From NCBI GenBank assembly GCA_017424235.1, contig JAFPAQ010000228.1, positions 1 to 33,347 on the forward strand: a stretch of DNA of 33,347 nt, written 5' to 3'. This document shows positions 30,984 to 33,347 of this stretch, one piece after another; position 1 is the first letter of the stretch, and each line of letters starts with the position of its first letter. The notes under the pieces are model-generated. The model did not search any database and was not told where the DNA came from. It was given only the letters and a program-made list of their open reading frames with translations. Made by a program: the position numbers and the translations under genes. Source of the stretch: Lachnospiraceae bacterium. GTDB lineage: Bacteria; Bacillota; Clostridia; Lachnospirales; Lachnospiraceae.

Positions 30984-32366
30984 TTACATCTCCTGTAAAA
31001 CTCCATGCAACACAAATCTTGCGTTTTCAGAGGTATATTCACAGGTTGACAACATAATATATTTTTTCTGAGCATAATCTGATGTCTGCACTATTTTTTC
31101 CAGATCAGCTTTGAACAGAGACTTGGCTGATATACCGGATATGTATTCATTCAATTGTTCACTATAGCCTTGGTATACAACATAGGCATCAGAATTTGCA
31201 ACCGTATAATATCCTGCAATCAAATCTATTCTGTAATTTTTTTGAGGCGTCAACAGCCACATATACCGATGCGTATTATAATACTCCTGATCTGACCAGT
31301 AGGACAATGTGGCAAACATAGATCGGTCACGCATATGATGCCCATAAATAATATTGTTATGATCTAGAAAAGTGCTGTCATTGGCGGCTTCCATAAAGAT
31401 TGCGCCACTCTTTTTAACACTCTTATCATATGCATGATTAAGGTAATAATCATTTTCACCACTATAGCATACAGGATAATTTATAGGTGTGTCTTCACAG
31501 TATATCCACCCTATTATTTCAGGATTTATTTCCTTTAATTCATCAAAATTAACCTGTATTGGACACTTACTCCCTTTGTTTATCTGCTCTAAATAATCAT
31601 CTGTATCAACACTGTTTACTGACACAAACCTGTCTGATGCCATCTTATAGAGTTTTTGTTCATTCTTATATTCAAAATATATTTTCAATAGAACTGCTAC
31701 AATTATTAAAAACAGCACAGCTATAATAATTCCTATGATCACCAAAAACCTGAGTTTCCTCTCAGCACTGTTTTTTTTGCTCACTTCATCAAAAGCTTCT
31801 TTCGTGTCGTTTTCATTTGTGCCTGCTGAATTTTTGTGCTTCAGGCTAAATGACACCATATTACACAATATTCCACCAATTAAAAATGCCATAAGATAGA
31901 TTTTGCCCTGTGCTGAGGTAAAAAGGAACATAAGATTGCCAATAAAGGATATATGAAAGCTTACCGTTCCTATGATATTTTGATACTCCACAGGAGCCAT
32001 ATCCATAGAAGCATTTGCATCTCCCTTGGTATATATTTCATGCTTATCCAAATCATTAAACATTACTCTGTGTGCAACTACAAATCCTTCCTTTTCAAAT
32101 ACAACGATTTCACCCTCCTTTATATTCTGGGGATTATCTGTATTTTTTGTGTATATCGCGCTGCCAACAGGTATAGCCGGCTCCATACTTCCACTCACGA
32201 TATTATATACTTCATATCCTAAAAGCTTTGGCACTGCTACAGGCAGACACACTATCAGCACCAGTAATATAATTAACTTTCCAATAATACCAAAAAGGAC
32301 AGAGCCTTTAGACCTGTCCTCCCCAGCAGAATATTCTTGTTTTAAAATGACCTTTTTCATTCCCAT
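30984..32366 (-). CDS. SipW-type signal peptidase I joined to class B sortase
   Basis: One 460-aa frame encodes two surface-processing enzymes. The N-terminal half is an archaeal/ER-type signal peptidase I: membrane segment about 27-47, catalytic Ser60 in IVSGSMEPAIPVGS, His99 (in place of lysine) in VVAHRV, and KGDAN near 116. After two more membrane segments (about 143-165 and 206-228) comes a class B sortase with NNIIYGHHMRD (His343), catalytic Cys442 in MLSTCEY and Arg450 in ENARFVLHG. It lies downstream of a surface-protein gene with an anchor-like C-terminus, its probable substrate. The frame shows no sign of error. Confidence 0.85.
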   Translation of the reverse strand: MGMKKVILKQEYSAGEDRSKGSVLFGIIGKLIILLVLIVCLPVAVPKLLGYEVYNIVSGSMEPAIPVGSAIYTKNTDNPQNIKEGEIVVFEKEGFVVAHRVMFNDLDKHEIYTKGDANASMDMAPVEYQNIIGTVSFHISFIGNLMFLFTSAQGKIYLMAFLIGGILCNMVSFSLKHKNSAGTNENDTKEAFDEVSKKNSAERKLRFLVIIGIIIAVLFLIIVAVLLKIYFEYKNEQKLYKMASDRFVSVNSVDTDDYLEQINKGSKCPIQVNFDELKEINPEIIGWIYCEDTPINYPVCYSGENDYYLNHAYDKSVKKSGAIFMEAANDSTFLDHNNIIYGHHMRDRSMFATLSYWSDQEYYNTHRYMWLLTPQKNYRIDLIAGYYTVANSDAYVVYQGYSEQLNEYISGISAKSLFKADLEKIVQTSDYAQKKYIMLSTCEYTSENARFVLHGVLQEM

Positions 32367-32422
32367 AAAACATCCTTATATTCTTAGTAACTATTCATTA
32401 CCAGCATAGTTACTGTTCTTCA

Positions 32423-33347
32423 TTATTTCTCTGTTTTTTCTTTGACCTTTGGTTCTTTTTTACCTGCTTTATTAAGCAGTCCGACCTTCGAAGCAAGACG
32501 TTTTTTCCATACAATAAATGCACCAGTCAATGACATTGCAGCAATAATAGTTATTATAAGAGCTATCTTTATAGCCTTGGAAAGACTTTTACTACCTTCC
32601 ACCTCAAAGAAAGGCGCCATATCAAGTGGTACTTCTTCTTCATCAAGATCAATAAGATCCCGTGGTACGCTCTCTTCCTCCAGTTCTTCGAAAACATCTT
32701 CCTGACCTGCCGCTATTTCGTCTTCATTATTATGTGATTCTTCAATTGCAGCATTGTTTGAATTATTAGCCGCATTATTATCAGCTGCATTATTCTGATT
32801 ATTATTGCGGTTATTATTTCTGCTTTCGTCTATTACAACAGGAGCAAGTGGTGTAGGTTCACCAGGAATTATCGTAATTCCATTCCTATCACCCTCTACA
32901 AATACTGTTTTTCCGGGAATACGCTCTACAATGGTCTCGCCTTCCTTATCCACATAAACAATACCGCCATCTTCTTTATAATGATAATATCCTGAACCAT
33001 CATTCTTTTTATATTCAAAGACAAACTCATTAAGTGAAACATCTTCTTTTAATGTCTTTGCAAGATTATATGCCTTTGGTACATAACCATTTATAAATTT
33101 ATAAGCCACCACCGGCTTTTCACCAACATTTCCATAAAAAGTTTCTGTTGGTGCAAGTTCTTCCTTTGTCTTTTCATCAATATACTTGACCGTATATGCT
33201 ACATCTCCGCCCTTAACAGAATATGCTACAACATAGTCAGCATCACGTGTAATAGTAAATACAGGTCCCATCATAGAATCAACTGTATTGTTATCTTTTC
33301 CACTCTCTCTAATTCCTTTGGGATAATATTTACTTTCAACAAGCTCA
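32423..33347 (-). CDS. Cell-surface protein with MucBP-like repeat, 5' end outside the window
   Basis: The frame is open to the window edge (308 codons), so the N-terminus and signal peptide are missing. A MucBP-like module is visible (TVKYIDEKTKEELAPTETFYG, then NGYVPKAYNL). Next come a linker rich in Asn and acidic residues (NNRNNNQNNAADNN; DEIAAGQEDVFEELEEE), a motif EEVPLDMAPFF, a membrane helix (about 40 residues from the end) and a basic tail. Such a C-terminus is a sorting signal; VPLDMAP may be the sortase motif instead of LPxTG. The sortase gene follows 56 bp downstream. Confidence 0.78.
   Translation of the reverse strand, partial: ELVESKYYPKGIRESGKDNNTVDSMMGPVFTITRDADYVVAYSVKGGDVAYTVKYIDEKTKEELAPTETFYGNVGEKPVVAYKFINGYVPKAYNLAKTLKEDVSLNEFVFEYKKNDGSGYYHYKEDGGIVYVDKEGETIVERIPGKTVFVEGDRNGITIIPGEPTPLAPVVIDESRNNNRNNNQNNAADNNAANNSNNAAIEESHNNEDEIAAGQEDVFEELEEESVPRDLIDLDEEEVPLDMAPFFEVEGSKSLSKAIKIALIITIIAAMSLTGAFIVWKKRLASKVGLLNKAGKKEPKVKEKTEK

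Overview
The window is a low-GC Firmicutes chromosome segment, most likely from an anaerobic spore-former of the Lachnospiraceae. The evidence is YlmC/YmxH and SpoIIID sporulation proteins, clostridial-type operon order, AT-rich intergenic DNA with strong AGGAGG ribosome sites, and clostridial mobile elements. No rRNA or tRNA gene was seen. Nearly all chromosomal genes lie on the minus strand.

Layout, left to right. (1) 1-6561 is core chromosome: a 3'-truncated PocR-domain sensor, then an nrdR-yqeG-aroE-aroK-aroQ operon behind a good sigma-A-type promoter, ylmC, lgt and ychF. (2) 6545-13121 is a small integrative element of about 6.6 kb. It sits at the start codon of ychF and is bounded by a 17-bp direct repeat. 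It carries a tyrosine integrase, an Xis-like protein, a resolvase remnant with a res-like site, a YefM-YoeB toxin-antitoxin pair, an RHH regulator, two HU-like proteins, a cold-shock-like protein and a phage-like protein. (3) 13122-15172 is chromosome again: the displaced ychF leader, a YhfC-type intramembrane protease, and the 3' part of an XRE/TPR regulator gene. (4) 15168-28388 is a 13.2-kb Tn4451/TndX-like mobilizable transposon that splits this regulator gene in its HTH coding region. Joining the two flanks at a shared ATGGGA restores a 370-codon frame. (5) 28383-33347 is chromosome: the 5' part of the regulator gene, an ABC exporter pair, a protein joining a SipW-type signal peptidase to a class B sortase, and a partial cell-surface protein.

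Inside the transposon are a large serine recombinase, TnpW, a MobV relaxase gene broken by a complete IS21-family insertion (17989-20627, 4-bp target duplication), an XRE regulator, and a cas1-cas2 pair of type II appearance with no cas9, csn2 or normal CRISPR array. A 36-bp imperfect palindrome starts 66 bp after cas2 and recurs twice more, in the same orientation, 1.9 and 4.9 kb further on. The three copies bound two kilobase-sized blocks: IS1182 remnant, SAP-like remnant and DUF6688 gene; then spoIIID-like gene, chemotaxis receptor and truncated transglutaminase gene. Truncated genes abut the repeats. The layout repeat-block-repeat-block-repeat beside orphan Cas1-Cas2 is the most unusual feature here. 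It could be an array with giant inserts, or simply a dispersed palindromic repeat that serves as a recombination point. The transposon also has a pMV158-type oriT near its right end, matching the MobV family.

How the genes work together: the left block makes shikimate-pathway enzymes, the ribonucleotide reductase repressor, and lipoprotein and translation-associated housekeeping proteins. The right block looks like an exporter with its regulator and a surface-protein assembly locus. Two independent integrations within about 2 kb have separated ychF from its native leader and inactivated the regulator gene. The relaxase of the second element is itself interrupted, so that element probably needs help to transfer.
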